Source: Rutpela maculata (taxonomy: Eukaryota > Arthropoda > Insecta > Coleoptera > Cerambycidae). From it: DNA of 64,000 nucleotides. Each line of letters starts with the position of its first letter. Position 1 is the first letter of the stretch. Under the pieces are notes generated by a model that worked only from the letters and a program-made list of their open reading frames with translations, was not told where the DNA came from and made no database searches. The DNA lies in the NCBI GenBank assembly GCA_936432065.2, contig OW386293.2:43991923-44055922 (forward strand), written 5' to 3'. Below are positions 46,301-57,744 of the stretch, piece by piece. The position numbers and the translations under genes are program-made.

Positions 46301-48495
46301 TATCCGAATGGGTCGCGTGCGCGTGACGTCACAATCTGAGACCTTAGGAAAAACAAACAGAAATTCTTTAACTGTCAAATGGTAACTGATTGAACTTTTC
46401 GTAATATTATTGTTTCTATGTATATTATACATACAAAATAACAAGTTTTTGGTTTATTATTAATTGTGGAAGTGTGACAATCCAAAACAATGCCAGTTTT
46501 GGTAAAATAACCTCAATTTACAACCAGAAGAAGTTAGAGGTTAAAAGACTGCAACTGATTTCAAACAATTAAAATTAATGATTTTACGAGAGTCTTCCAA
46601 GCATTTTATCAGTGGTACGTTGTTGCATATTAATGTAAGAATTTGATTTTTAACGTGGGTTTATGTTGTAGGAAAAACAGCCGTATTACAAGACCATTAC
46701 GATACATCCTGTTTGGGCATCCTCTCTTAAAAAGGAATACAATTTAAAACCCATATTTGAAACTGAAAGTGCTTATAATAATAATAACTGTTGCTCACAT
46801 AAGCAATAAACAATTCATGGTAAAGAAAATTAACATTTTATATTGGTTTGTCAGTATTTTTAATAATTATTTGTTGATTAAATTTTAGTTGGGCGAAAGG
46901 TGTGTGGAGCTGTGCCAAAGGAGAGAAAAGTGCAATGGTAGAAATTGTTTTAAATAAAGTATACTCCAAGAAGGAAATTTGCAGGCTTCATAAAGATATT
47001 TGATAAAGGAGGTACATAAATTAAGAAAGGAAATTCAAAGTACCTGCGGCCGTCAACAAGTGCATGATGCAATGTGCCCTTTCAAAGTATATCGTGTGGT
47101 GTTTAAAAACTCAGTGTTGGACTATTGAACACTGAAAAAGTTGAAAATTAAAACTCTGAAGTGGTCTACGGTCAGTGAACACATAAGCAAAGTCTGAATT
47201 GGCTTTGTTAGTGTTGAATTGTATAGCTAAAAAAGCCCTTCAAGTTAAATGTTACTTATTGCTTAGATAGATATTACTATAAAGTATATATATATATATA
47301 TATATATATATCATGTTATGTTACATTACAATCATTTATTTTTTGTTACAATAAATAACTTATTTAGTAAAGATATTTTGTTTTACTTTCAATTACAAGC
47401 ATGTACCTATGTACAAGTTCGACATAACTGACAATTTCAATTCACTGCTAACAATATATAGTAGTAGGAGTGATAAATAAAACATAATAAAAAGAGGATA
47501 TTTAATAAAATGATAATGAACAAACGAATTACATAAAATTATGAAAGACATTACATAACAATATATGAAAAATAAAATTTTTACAGAAATTACAATGGAT
47601 TGTATAGAATTGTGTAGACGAGGGGTAACCACTGGAAGAAATTATGCATGTCTTACTACATACTTCAAATAGTTTATAGCACATCAGTCTTCATTAGTTA
47701 ATCTTATATGGTGTCTTTTTCACAAAATTTACGGCGGTTAATACCTTGATCATAGCCGTGTTTACTGCTAAAAAACTAAAAGGAAATACTTTCTCACTAA
47801 GTAGTGGACATATTTTGTCTAAACTAGCAACACATTCACAGTAAGTACTAAGAAACCATCTGAATCTGGAGTCAATGGCTTTTGTTCATGATGCCACGAC
47901 TTAACCTGAAAAATGAATTTGTACGTTAGCAATTATTTCCAAAGCAACATTTAATTAGGCAAATGTATATGAAAAGAATGGTAAATCATTGATAACAATT
48001 CTTACCGTTGCAACAAGGTTTTATTCTGTAAATTTCTTGCAGAGTACTTCTTTCACATAACCATAAACAGCTTTAAGACTTTTGAATGTCTTGAACTCAT
48101 CCTTCTCTCTATGCACTTCTCTCAAAAACCAAGTAATTCGCAGTATCTCTATGTGTACTATTTGGAAATACATCAATATTTACACTAAAGCATTTTTTTC
48201 TCAAAATATAAGGATTTAATTCCATGACAGCAGTATACCTAACCTCTACATCATGAGAATATTCTGCAAAATACGAACTAACCGTCATCCTGTCGAACAA
48301 AATAGAGGATATAAAAGTAATAAGAATAGCTGCAGATGTTAAATAATCCAACATTAAACTTTTAAATGGCACAAACACAGTAAAATTCACTCTAAAGAAA
48401 AACATTCAATATGCCGATAATTCAATGACAGCTGTTTGTTTTTCCTAAGGTCTCAAAATCTGTGACGTCGGCGCACGCGACCCATACGGCTATAA
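46301..48495. mobile_element. element N: 2.2-kb DNA transposon-like element
   Basis: Terminal inverted repeats of about 80 bp: GAATGGGTCGCGTGCGCGTG on the left and GTATGGGTCGCGTGCGCCGA read inward from the right, both followed by a GACGTCACA box and a GAGACCTTAGGAAAAACAAA block. Between them are possible exons on plus (about 46676-46810 and 46890-47000) and a minus-strand relic at 48021-48405. A (TA)n run lies at 47284-47311. Superfamily not determined. Confidence 0.65.
48021..48405 (-). pseudogene. unrecognised coding relic in element N
   Basis: Reads from 48405 with SSYFAEYSHDVEVRYTAVME, LNPYILRKKCFSVN and FPNSTHRDTA. A frameshift near 48130 leads into WFLREVHREKDEFKTFKSLK, AVYGYVKEVLCKKFTE and stop at 48021. 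The codon pattern looks like a real decayed protein end, probably of the element's transposase or accessory protein, but I recognise no family. Confidence 0.4.
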
Positions 48496-48540
48496 ACAAT
48501 TATTACCTTAAAAAAAACCACTTAAAATAAATTTTGACAT

Positions 48541-48998
48541 TGTCAAAAATATTTGGGTTGGTAACCTTTACGAATGTTGATTTTTAGGTTATGAAATATA
48601 TTTAGGGACATAACATGTTTATGTTTTTCAAGTTTATTCTCATTTTTAAAGTTTGTATACGTATTTTTAGCTTGAAGCCACAGTGGCTCCTAGCAAATAT
48701 TTAAAAATTCACGCAAACAATTTTTCTATATTGTTGATTAATAAAAATAGACTGCTAAAGTTAGATTTCCAAGCTACAAAAAGAGTCCTATTTTATTAGG
48801 ACAAAGCATTTAGAACTTCAGAAACATTACATAGTACTAAATTTTAGTCGAAAGTACGGGAACCAGGCAGAAATTTTAATAACTACGTAATATTCTTAAA
48901 TCTTAAGAAATATGTATTTTTGAGGTTAGCTGGGACGTCACATACCATAACCTATAAATCAACATTCACAAAGGTTACCAACCCAAATATATTTGACA
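48541..48998. mobile_element. family M MITE, copy 2 (complete)
   Basis: Begins TGTCAAAAATATTTGGGTTG then GTAACCTTTACGAATG; the right end is the inverse (CATTCACAAAGGTTACC then AACCCAAATATATTTGACA). TIR about 50 bp. The internal 350 bp are the inverse of 22785-23130. Non-coding. Confidence 0.8.
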
Positions 48999-49189
48999 GA
49001 TGGCAAAATACATTTTTCCCTGACAATAATACCAATAATATTTTTTGGATGCTGTCATGTGTGCACTATAACGAATTCTTTTAACTTTTTTAACGGAAAC
49101 TAAATCGAAAAGGTGCAAGTGTGATATATCGTTGAAATTGGAAATTTTACTGCTTTTCAATGGTTACAAATTGTAAGTAATCATAAAAT

Positions 49190-49475
49190 AAACAACTTGT
49201 TACGCCAAAACGGCACTAAACGTCACACGATCTCAACCAAAACCTTTTCAGATCTTCTAGAGCACTAAAGAAACCTCCCTGCAAAGTTTCATCCAAATCC
49301 GTTTAGCAGTTTTGCCGCTATCGTGTTCATACACGCACACACACACACACATACACACAGACATTTTTCAAAAACCACTTTTGTGACCTCAAAACGTAAA
49401 GATTTGATGTTATCTCAATTTTCGATTTTGGACTAATTTAGTAACCTCCCACAATTTTATTGTGGGGAGGTTAAA
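49190..49475 (+). repeat. retroposon-like repeat with CA tract and terminal hairpin
   Basis: Contains TTTCATCCAAATCCGTTTAG, a phrase common near the 3' ends of insect RTE/SINE-type repeats, then a (CA)n tract at about 49331-49352. It ends in the hairpin AACCTCCCACAA / TTGTGGGGAGGTT (49443-49472). No coding sequence. Confidence 0.45.
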
Positions 49476-49705
49476 AAAGATACACTTGATAGAACTTGAT
49501 AATTCCAACCATTTTCAAGAAAAATGGGGCAAAATCTTTCAAGAATTCTTTGAAGGCAAACTCAATTTGAAAAGGACAAATTGTATTTATTGAAAAAATT
49601 ACACAACGTAAATAAAAACTAACGTGACACCTACGCAAACTCACTGACTTTCTTATGAACTATTTGCTGTAATTGTTGTTGATACATTGCAAAAAAAAAA
49701 GAAAA

Positions 49706-49846
49706 AATATTAAAATTTTGACACCCTGTATTTTTTTCCACAGCAACAATTTACTAAAGCATGTTCAGTTATATCCTCATATTTTGGTCCAAAGAATCTA
49801 CCCTTGAATTACGACCTATTATTAATGGTCCACCCTGTATACAATG
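49706..49846 (-). repeat. old MITE with ACAGGGTG-type ends
   Basis: Inverse of 43630-43745. Both contain TTTAGTAAATTGTTGCTGTG and ATACAGGGTG boxes on the minus strand. Its ends are not exact. The rest of 49476-50064 shows no gene. Confidence 0.5.
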
Positions 49847-50064
49847 TGTCCCACTTTTCATGGAGCCACCCTCATATCTTGCTCATCTGATATCCAAATA
49901 TTTTAAAATTTTGGTGAATATATACCTGTAAAGTGACTCTTTAAATGTAACCACATTTGATTTCAGTTAGAGGCGTCCTATTGTAGGATGTAAAAACGGG
50001 GTCGATTTTCAAAAAAAAAGAGTAGGTATTAGCGATTTTTTTAGAAAAACTTAGTAAGTTACTC

Positions 50065-51717
50065 TTAACCCAATAGTGCCAGAGTAATTTTTTTTGGAAA
50101 ACTTTTGAAAAAAATATTGAGTGACCTTCATTTAGGACTTTTCAGTACCCCCCAAACCACATTTTATTTATTCCTGTGCATTTTCACCAATTTTTTTGAC
50201 GTATGATATATCATACCATAGGAATATGCATGTAGAATATTATTAAAAAAATGTATTTATTATAATACAAAATATTCAATAAATTTAAGAGAAAGTAACA
50301 GAATATATCACGTAGAAGGGGTATGATATCTTCGAAAGCATATGTCTGGATGTAATCCCATGTTACATTTGACACAAGAACATTTTGTACATTTGCCACA
50401 ATACTCACAACGTGTTTGTGTAGCAATTTTGTCAATCAGGTGATCAGTTTTGTCATACCTGACCCCTTTCAATATATTCCTTCTACATTTTGGTTTGGGG
50501 CCAGCTAAATGTTCAGGGGCAATTAAAGTTGTGAGAACAATTCTCCTCAAAAACTGCAGAAGGGACACTTTTGGATAGACAAAATGATAAAGAAGCCACA
50601 TGCTGACTACCGATCCATTCAAGCAAAAGCGAATCATTGCCCAATACCATTTCCAAGATCTGATTAGTATACGATAGAGTCCTCTCATTTTATCGAACAT
50701 ATCCACACCTCCCGTTTCTTGGTTATAGAGACTTATAAGTGTCGGTTGATCCACATCAACTTGCTTCCTTTGTTGTTTAGACCATCTTTTGCACGTGCCT
50801 TTTGACAAACAATTGTCTTTGTTTTTGATGCTGGTTGCGATATTCACTTGACTATTGTCATGCTATCTGGTGAGTTGAATACCACTATTAGAGTCAATCA
50901 GAGTATGAGAAGACCCTCGTTTTTCTTTTTGCAGCTCTTTTAAAGGAGCTTTCTCTATATGGTTCAATACATTGAATTTCATTATTTTGCAGAAGTTCAA
51001 GTAATGGTAAGGAGTTGAAAAAATGATCCAAATATATGGTCGAATGCGGGGGAATATATCTCATACAAAGTTTCTCGGTGACACTGGATCCCAAAGTTTT
51101 ACCCTTGACTTTATCCCCACTTTATTCGTATAGGGGTTGAATTTCAATAAGTACCCCTGGTGGTTGTGAGGCACCAAAATTTAAAGCCATAGCGAATTGG
51201 ATTTCCCTTTATAAATTGTTCCATATTGTTACGGCCAAAATAAGGCTCCATAGCCTCATCCAATGAAAAAGAAGTTCTGAAACAAAACTAACATTCATAC
51301 CGCCATCTGCCTACCGTATGACATATCATACGAAAAGTTTTTTCCGCTGCTGCAATTACAGAAGGAATTGATATGACTATGAAATGGTATAAGTACATCC
51401 TATAATATGTATAAAGAATTATTACATGAATAAAAGTCAAATAAATTACATCCAAATGAAAATAGTGAAACATAACCTTACCGTGAGCTCATTTTGAAGT
51501 AGAAATGCGTAGAAATTTACTGGTTATAGAACGCTCGGTTATAACTTATTTAAGTATAAAACAATCGAATTTTTGTCCTAAGCTTATAGTCTATATATCC
51601 AAATAACACTTTAGATGAGTGAAATCACTGAATTTATCACACTCGATCTATTTACTCTTCATTAGAGACAACCTAACCTCTGTATGATAAATCATACAAT
51701 AGGCACTATTGGGTTAA
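50065..51717 (-). mobile_element. piggyBac-type DNA transposon, internally deleted
   Basis: TTAA at 50065-50068 is followed by CCCAATAGTGCC (50069-50080). The right end is GGCACTATTGGG (51702-51713), then TTAA (51714-51717): exact TIRs and the piggyBac target site. Subterminal palindromes occur at about 50205-50216 (GTATGATATATCATAC-like), 51319 and 51682. Total 1,653 bp. The transposase is on the minus strand and incomplete. Confidence 0.93.
50308..51300 (-). pseudogene. piggyBac transposase remnant
   Basis: From about 51297 downwards the minus strand reads SLDEAMEPYFGRNNMEQFIK and GNPIRYGFKFW, the first catalytic Asp region (DE-x-M). It continues PPHSTIYLDHFFNSLPLLEL, where the family has DNFFTS, with N replaced by H. 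A third frame (50847-50308) reads NQETGGVDMFDKMRGLYRI, the third Asp (GVD), SWKWYWAMIRFCLNGSVV, and the C-terminal Cys-rich finger CEYCGKCTKCSCVKCNMGLH. At least three frames are needed, and the N-terminal 200 or more residues are absent. Dead. It would have cut and pasted DNA at TTAA. Confidence 0.88.
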
Positions 51718-51831
51718 TCAGCACCTTTAGAAACTCCTATTTACAAGATTACATCGTATTGGGTTCAAAGATGTTTGAGATAGGGGCCGTTAAAAAAATC
51801 TAAAAATAAGTTTTATCTCTAAATTATTTCC

Positions 51832-51906
51832 ACACACAAAATTTTTTCGTTGTGAGATTTTTGCAAATCTGGATGTGGAAGTAGTGATTCTTTGGGCAGC
51901 GATTTA
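51832..51906 (+). mobile_element. family E fragment E6 (right end)
   Basis: Carries ATTATTTCCACACACAAAAT, the TTTTTTCGTTGTGAGA block, and the terminus CTGGATGTGGAAGTAGTGAT then TCTTTGGGCAGCG. Confidence 0.65.
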
Positions 51907-52388
51907 TTTAAGATGATTCATAAGAAACCTATTACAGATTTAATTCGGTGCATTAAAAATACAATATCTACTTAGGTATTAAACCGCAAGGAATTTCTGA
52001 ACTGATCTACCGGATAGGAATCACTGAATGTGCCTACTACCTAAATACATTATTTTATTTTAAAGAAACTTTGGGTAATAGATAATGGATAATCATTTAA
52101 TAAATGCTTAGATTTATTATGTTTACCAATTTCCTAACGTTCCAATAAAAATAATTTTAATCCTTTACCCTCTGTATGTAAAATATCAAAACTATCCTTA
52201 AAATATTCTTTTTCTTCTAATAAATAGTTTACTTATGTAAAATCATTTTTTTTTTCTAGGTAACTATTTTTATGTTCTAAAAGACGTTTTTAAGATGTCT
52301 CCAAGCATGTCTAAAAGATATCCCAGGAAAGAACCACAAGTCAACTTAAAGACTACTAATACAGCGGTGAGAGTATAAAACATGAGGT
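51907..52388. other. no gene seen
   Basis: AT-rich spacer between family E fragment E6 and element G. Confidence 0.35.
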
Positions 52389-52477
52389 TTAGTCCGAATA
52401 AGTGCGGGAGTTTTGAAACTTTGGTAATTTGTAGATTTCGATGTGTTGAATGAAATAAGAAACTAGTGGAAGCATTA

Positions 52478-53369
52478 TACTCTTCGCCGATTTACTGAGC
52501 TTTTTATATAATTGTTACACATTCTATAGGATACTCTTCGCATTTTTCTTGTAAATAATGTTAGTTTTTGGACATTCTAAATTTTGTGACACCAACTTTG
52601 TTGTGAAAAAAAAATATTGAAAAAAAATCGCCATGTGAGGGATCGAACACGAGACCTTTGGATTGAAAACAACAACAACAATAATATTTTATTTTAAGTT
52701 CAAGCACAATATATGTGCCTCACCGGATCCTAGCCCGGAGCCAGTCAGACAACCACGGCGAACATCGCCGAGGTGGGTGTGAGGCTGGGTGGGATAGGTC
52801 CGATTCGGCTTAGAAATAAATTCGAGGGGGGTGCTAGAAGCTCCTGTCTGCCATTGGATTGAAAGGCAAATGCTTTAGCCATTGGGCTATCACATCTTAC
52901 CACAAAACTTGAATGAATATCGTTCAAAAATTATATTTCAACGGATTAGATTCATTATTATGAAATATATATATTGGTAAAATATAAAAACAAAAAAAAA
53001 TTATAGGGAATAACATTTCGTAAGATTTCTATTTAAATACAAATGACAGAAATTATGAAACAATTTTTTTTTTATTTAAATGATTAATAACTTTTTTATT
53101 TACTGATTGATTTTTTCAAAAACAATAGGGTTCTTCCTCTAGCTAACGCTAACTTACTTTCCAAATTTTAATACAATCGGACTTTTCTTTCTTAAGTTAT
53201 CGTGCTTACAAGAAACGTGACGGACGGACGGACAGACGGACATTTTGAAAGTTGTTCAGAATTCGTTCACTAACATAATGATATGAAAATTTTTTCTCTA
53301 CGAGCGATATTTACTGATTTAGAAATGTGCCGATCAAATACAATATACTCTTCGTTTTTGCGAAGAGTA
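52478..53369 (+). mobile_element. family H MITE, copy 2, with tRNA-like centre
   Basis: Bounded by TACTCTTCGC (52478) and GCGAAGAGTA (53360-53369), with TA on each side (52476-52477, 53370-53371), as in Tc1/mariner-type MITEs. Minus-strand sequence from about 52905 to 52865 and 52668 to 52632 forms a tRNA-like unit: GATAGCCCAATGGCTAAAGC (A box) and GTGTTCGATCCCTCACA (B box). This centre is interrupted by a retroposon. The copy at 5179-5823 matches the rest. Confidence 0.75.
52669..52853 (-). mobile_element. short retroposon or LINE 3' end with (TTG)n tail
   Basis: An 11-bp duplication TTGGATTGAAA flanks it (52658-52668 and 52854-52864). The minus strand ends AAAATAAAATATTATTGTTG and (TTG)n, preceded by GGGCTAGGATCCGGTGAGGC. 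The body is GC-rich and lacks Pol III boxes, so a 5'-truncated LINE 3' UTR is more likely than a SINE. It inserted precisely in the tRNA-like centre of family H copy 2. Confidence 0.75.
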
Positions 53370-53469
53370 TAAAAATGCAAAATGTGAATTCAGCCGCCGC
53401 ACAGTGGAGCAAATAGCTCATTTTTGGACAAACGATAATTCCCAAACCTGGAATTAATGAAACTTAATT

Positions 53470-55045
53470 TTTTTTTAACTATTCGTTATAAAATTGCCTT
53501 TAATTCTATCGAATTTTGAAATTTCAAAATTAAAGATGCCTAATCCAATATCGCAGACATAATTTTTTAAAGTAAATTAAAATTTTATCAAAAGATTGTT
53601 TAAAATTATAAAAAATTGTTACTTGGGGGGGTTTTTTGGTTTCTAATCTCATTTCTGATCCCCGAATTTTGCGATTCAAAAATCAAGATAGCGGATCCAA
53701 TATGGCGGCCATAATATTTTTTAAATGAAATGTACATGCACAAACTGTTAAAAATTGTTACTTAGGACTTTTGTTACTTTTAAGGGCTTCTGATCGAGAA
53801 TCTGAAATCTAAATTACGTAATATCGTCATCCAAAATGGCGAATCCAATATGGCGGCCATAATATTTTTTTAATTGACATGTAAATGCGCAAATTGTTAA
53901 AAATTGTTACTTAGAGTAACAATTTAGAGGGTTTTAGAGATTGCTGATCATGAATCTGAAGTCCAAATTACGTAATATCGAAATCCAAGATCCAATATGG
54001 TGTCCGTAAGTTAAAAAAGAATGACAAATCAAGAAGGAAACTGTTAAAATTTATTTTTCGGGGGTTTCGTAGTTTGCTAATCTCGTTTCGGATATTAAAA
54101 TTTCGATATTTTGTAAACCAGAAAATTAAATTCAATATGGCTGCCATAAATTTTTTAAAAATTATGATGTACATGCGAAAATTGTTAAAAATTGTTACTT
54201 GCAGGTTTTTGCGATTGCTGACTACGCATTCGTAATTTCGAATTCTAAGATGGCAGATTCGAATATGCCATCTTATAAAAAAATGAGATAACCAATCAAA
54301 AATGTTGACATCTTTAAACCTAATTTTTAATAATTTGCGTATATACATTTCATTTAAAAAAATATTATGGCCGATATATTGGGTCCGCCATATTGAATCC
54401 GCCATCTTGGATTACGATATTACATAATTTAGACTTCATATTCATGGTCAGAAACCCTTAAAAGCCCTAAGTAACAATTTTTATCAATTTGCGCATGTAC
54501 ATCTCATTTAAAAAATATTATGGCAGCCAGTTTGAATCCAACATCTTGGATTTTGATATTACGTAATTTGGACTTCAGATTCATGATCGGCAATCTCTAA
54601 AACCCCTGAGTAACAATTTTTAACAATTTGCGCATTTACATGTCGATTAAAAAATATTATGGCCGCCATATTGGATTCGCCATTTTGGATTACGATATTA
54701 CGTATTTAGATTTCAGATTCTCGATCAGAAACCCTTAAAAGTCCTAAGTAACAATTTTTAACAGTTTGTGCATGTACATTTCATTTAAAAATATATTATG
54801 GCCGCCATATTGGATCCGCTATCTTGGTTTTTTCGCAAAATTCAGGGATCAGAAATGAAATTAGAAACCAAAAAAAACCCCAAGTAACAATTTTTTATAT
54901 TTTTAAACAATCTTTTGATAAAATTTTAATTTACTTTCAAAATTTATGTCCGCGATATTGGATTAGCCATCTTAATTTTGAAATTTCAAAATTCGGGCTC
55001 CATAGAATTAAAGGCAATTTTATAACGAATAGTTAAGAAGGATCT
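53470..55045. repeat. 1.58-kb palindrome of sub-repeats in element G
   Basis: Arms 53470 to about 54290 and about 54310-55045 mirror each other, starting AACTATTCGTTATAAAATTG and ending with its inverse. Each arm has four to five units of about 130-150 bp with TGCTGATCATGAATCTGAAG, AATTACGTAATATCG, CCAAGATGGCG, AATATGGCGGCCATAATATT and TTGTTAAAAATTGTTACTTA. The unit motif is a variant of that in elements A, B and D. Confidence 0.8.
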
Positions 55046-55050
55046 TTCAG

Positions 55051-55106
55051 TGGACAGCGCAACGGAAGCAATTTCCGAAGAAAGTAATGTTGAAGACTAC
55101 AACTAA
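55051..55106 (+). pseudogene. acidic terminal exon in element G
   Basis: It directly follows the acceptor-like GATCTTTCAG (55041-55050). After two bases completing a codon it reads DSATEAISEESNVEDYN and stops (55104-55106). It lies just outside the inner palindrome and inside the outer right arm. Compare the acidic ends in elements A, B and C. Confidence 0.4.
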
Positions 55107-55670
55107 CCTGGACCTTCGATATCAAGCACCTAAAACACCTCAGTCTGCTAGTCGTGCATTAGGCCTATAAGGGAAAACAACATAAGAGAAACGCGCCATA
55201 TGCTCTACCTCATGATGGTGTTGAAAACAGTATTGAACATTGAGCTATGCGTAGCAGAAAAGTAAAATCGAGTATATTTGAGGATTTTCAGGTATGACAA
55301 CAAATTTTGTCTCAACATAAAAATACTCCTTCATAAGCCGCACTAAATCGACAAATTACAAAATATCATAATTTTGTCAAGAATGCTTGACTTCGATCGG
55401 CTGCTGCATCGAAATTATTCAGTTTAACGAAAAAATATATAGGACATATTTTATAGAAAATTTAATGCTCTTTTATTTTCATAAGAACATTTTTTGCCGT
55501 ATGAGGCACCCGAAGCGAGATATTTTAAAGATACTGTTTTTATTCGCCATTTTTTCAATATGGCGGCCCCGGCGGCTGAGATCACATTTTGCATTTTTTC
55601 TTGTTTCATTTAGGGCATTGAAATCTACAAATTCTCAAAGTTTCAAAACTCCCGCACTTATTCGGACTAA

Positions 55671-56131
55671 GAATCTACCTATCGACTCTACTACACTGAT
55701 TTATATAATTTTTAGGTTTTGTGTTTGGTGTTCTTTCTAAACATACTGTCTTAATGAATTATGCCTCTTTAATATCATTTTCAAACCACCTGTAATATTA
55801 TACGTTGAACTTATATAAGTGAGAAGATTAAATTTTAAGTTGTTTTTATTTTGCTCTTCAGGATAAATTAATTCTAAAGCGTTATTCACACATTTTGTAT
55901 CACATATGAAGCACTACGCGCTGTCTCCCGTTCTATTTGCAATGCAAACTTATTTTACACAGATAATCAGATATTTCTGCTTACCATAACACTTTAAAAA
56001 CTTTTAGTGCAACTTTTGCCGCCCAGAAACAAACCATTAAAATGCACATTCGGTTGCTGATAATTTTTAAGCGCACGTTAATTTTTTTTTCATTTATTTA
56101 TAGAAATAAACTAATTTATTGAACAAAATAC
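55671..56131. other. no gene seen
   Basis: AT-rich spacer between element G and family E fragment E7. Confidence 0.35.
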
Positions 56132-56375
56132 TTATTTCCACATCCAAGTATTTACGGTAATGTTAAAAAACAATTTAAAAATTTTTGTTGGTCAAATAGG
56201 CTTAGAATATCATGAAATGTCAAGATTTTAAGTTTGAGCAAAAAAAAAATTCTGTCTGTCTGTAACTTTTCTTTGTGCTAACGATTACCCCGCACCGGTT
56301 TATGATTTGGTACACCTATATATTGTAAAGAGATCTTGAACTAGATTATATTTTGATCTTATTTCGTTGAATGTT
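56132..56375 (+). mobile_element. family E fragment E7 (left part)
   Basis: Starts TTTCCACATCCAAGTATTTA, then AATAGGCTTAGAATATCATG, a short CTGTCTGTCTG tract, and GAACTAGATTATATTTTGAT. It breaks off before the family's C-rich block. Confidence 0.65.
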
Positions 56376-57744
56376 TTTTCCCATTTCAACTACTCAGTGA
56401 CTAGTTTACACTTTATTAATATTATTTTATTATACTTATATATATTATACTTTATGATATACTTAAAAGTAGATTTAGTGGCAGAAGACCTATTAAATTT
56501 CCCTCGCTTTCAAATCCTTCTGCTTGCCAAATATATTCAAAATCTGTTTTAATGAGGGTACATAAAATTTTCCTCCTGAAGTTTTAATTATTAATCAGGA
56601 TTTAAATTATATTTCTAATATAAATCAGAACTCTTCTCACAAACAAAGATATTGCAGCCTCTCTAATGGATCTCCTTAATTAAATCGAAAATGTTTGGCC
56701 GTAAAGATTATAAACAGCCATTAAATTAAATCCCCGTGTTCATTATACAACAAGCTCCATTGCCAGGAGTTAATTGATGTTTGGAACAATCAGATTATGT
56801 GTAGTACACTTAAATTAATAAAGCTTTTACATTTAGCTAACGCAGATATTGTTTACAATACGTAATTAATTAATTGTGTAACTATCTGGTTTGTTCGTTT
56901 AAGATCATTCGCTTATAAGCTGACCCTAAAAGGAGCATTCGCTTATATATCTATTTGATTTCATCTAATAGATGAATTATTACCGGACAAAAATAGTTAA
57001 ATAGTTTCTGCATACAAAAATTGTGTAGAAATCTATTTCATACAGGCTGAACACTAATACCGCATAAATAGTGTCTGTGGGTCTGTGTGTCTGTACGTAC
57101 GTAAATCTTATAGTTTCTTTTTAGACTGAAAATTTTTGTTGAAAATTTGGCATGTCTGTAAAGTAACTTGGTAGAATACTACCTGTTGAAACTGAGCCAT
57201 AACCATCATACAGGGGATCGCCATAGAAGTGTAAACTATCATATTTTATATAAACTGTGCTAAAATTTTAGAGCAAGGGTCTTAGATACAGTATACAGAA
57301 ATACGAAAAATTAATAAGGCTATTAGGAAACGAATGAAAGTTGAAGTCGGGTGGTACCGAATGCAAAGACATATTAAACACGATAATTTCTGTTAGACTT
57401 AAAATTATTTATATTTGGAAAAGTGTTTAATTAAGAGAACGATGAAGGGAAATATAATATTTAGACTGTGATTGATAATGTTGTCAAGGAAAAAAACCAT
57501 ATCTCTTGGTGAATAGCAAAATATAAACGAGGTCACCCAAAAGAGAATATATGATGCTATTCAAGATACCAAAACTACAAAATATACACTGTGTCTCTGA
57601 TGTAGTTTCTACAAATACCAAAACAAATCAGTACAATTACTCTACTCGCTTTTCATCAGCCATGATAGCATAACCTGGAGACCATTAACAGTAAAGTATT
57701 AAAGTATATCTAAAAACGATTCTGTATTTATATAAAAATATCTA
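56376..57744. other. no gene seen
   Basis: AT-rich. No reading frame beyond 61 codons and no repeat with definable ends. A GTCTGTGGGTCTGTGTGTC patch lies at 57070. Confidence 0.35.

Larger units (their letters stand above)
52389..55670 (+). mobile_element. element G: 3.3-kb long-inverted-repeat element with nested insertions
   Basis: The outer ends TTAGTCCGAATAAGTGCGGG (52389) and its inverse (55651-55670) continue as GAGTTTTGAAACTTTG, AATTTGTAGATTTC and AATGCAAAATGTGA...CAGCCGCCG in both arms. Inside is a second, larger palindrome (53470-55045) and an acidic terminal exon (55051). The left arm is split by family H (52478-53369), which itself carries a retroposon. The right arm near 55595-55615 lacks the H insertion. 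Confidence 0.75.

Noticed and set aside
47393..47632. Hydrophobic minus-strand ORF inside element N
   Set aside because: Ile/Phe/Tyr-rich translation of AT-rich DNA, no recognisable transporter or receptor motif.
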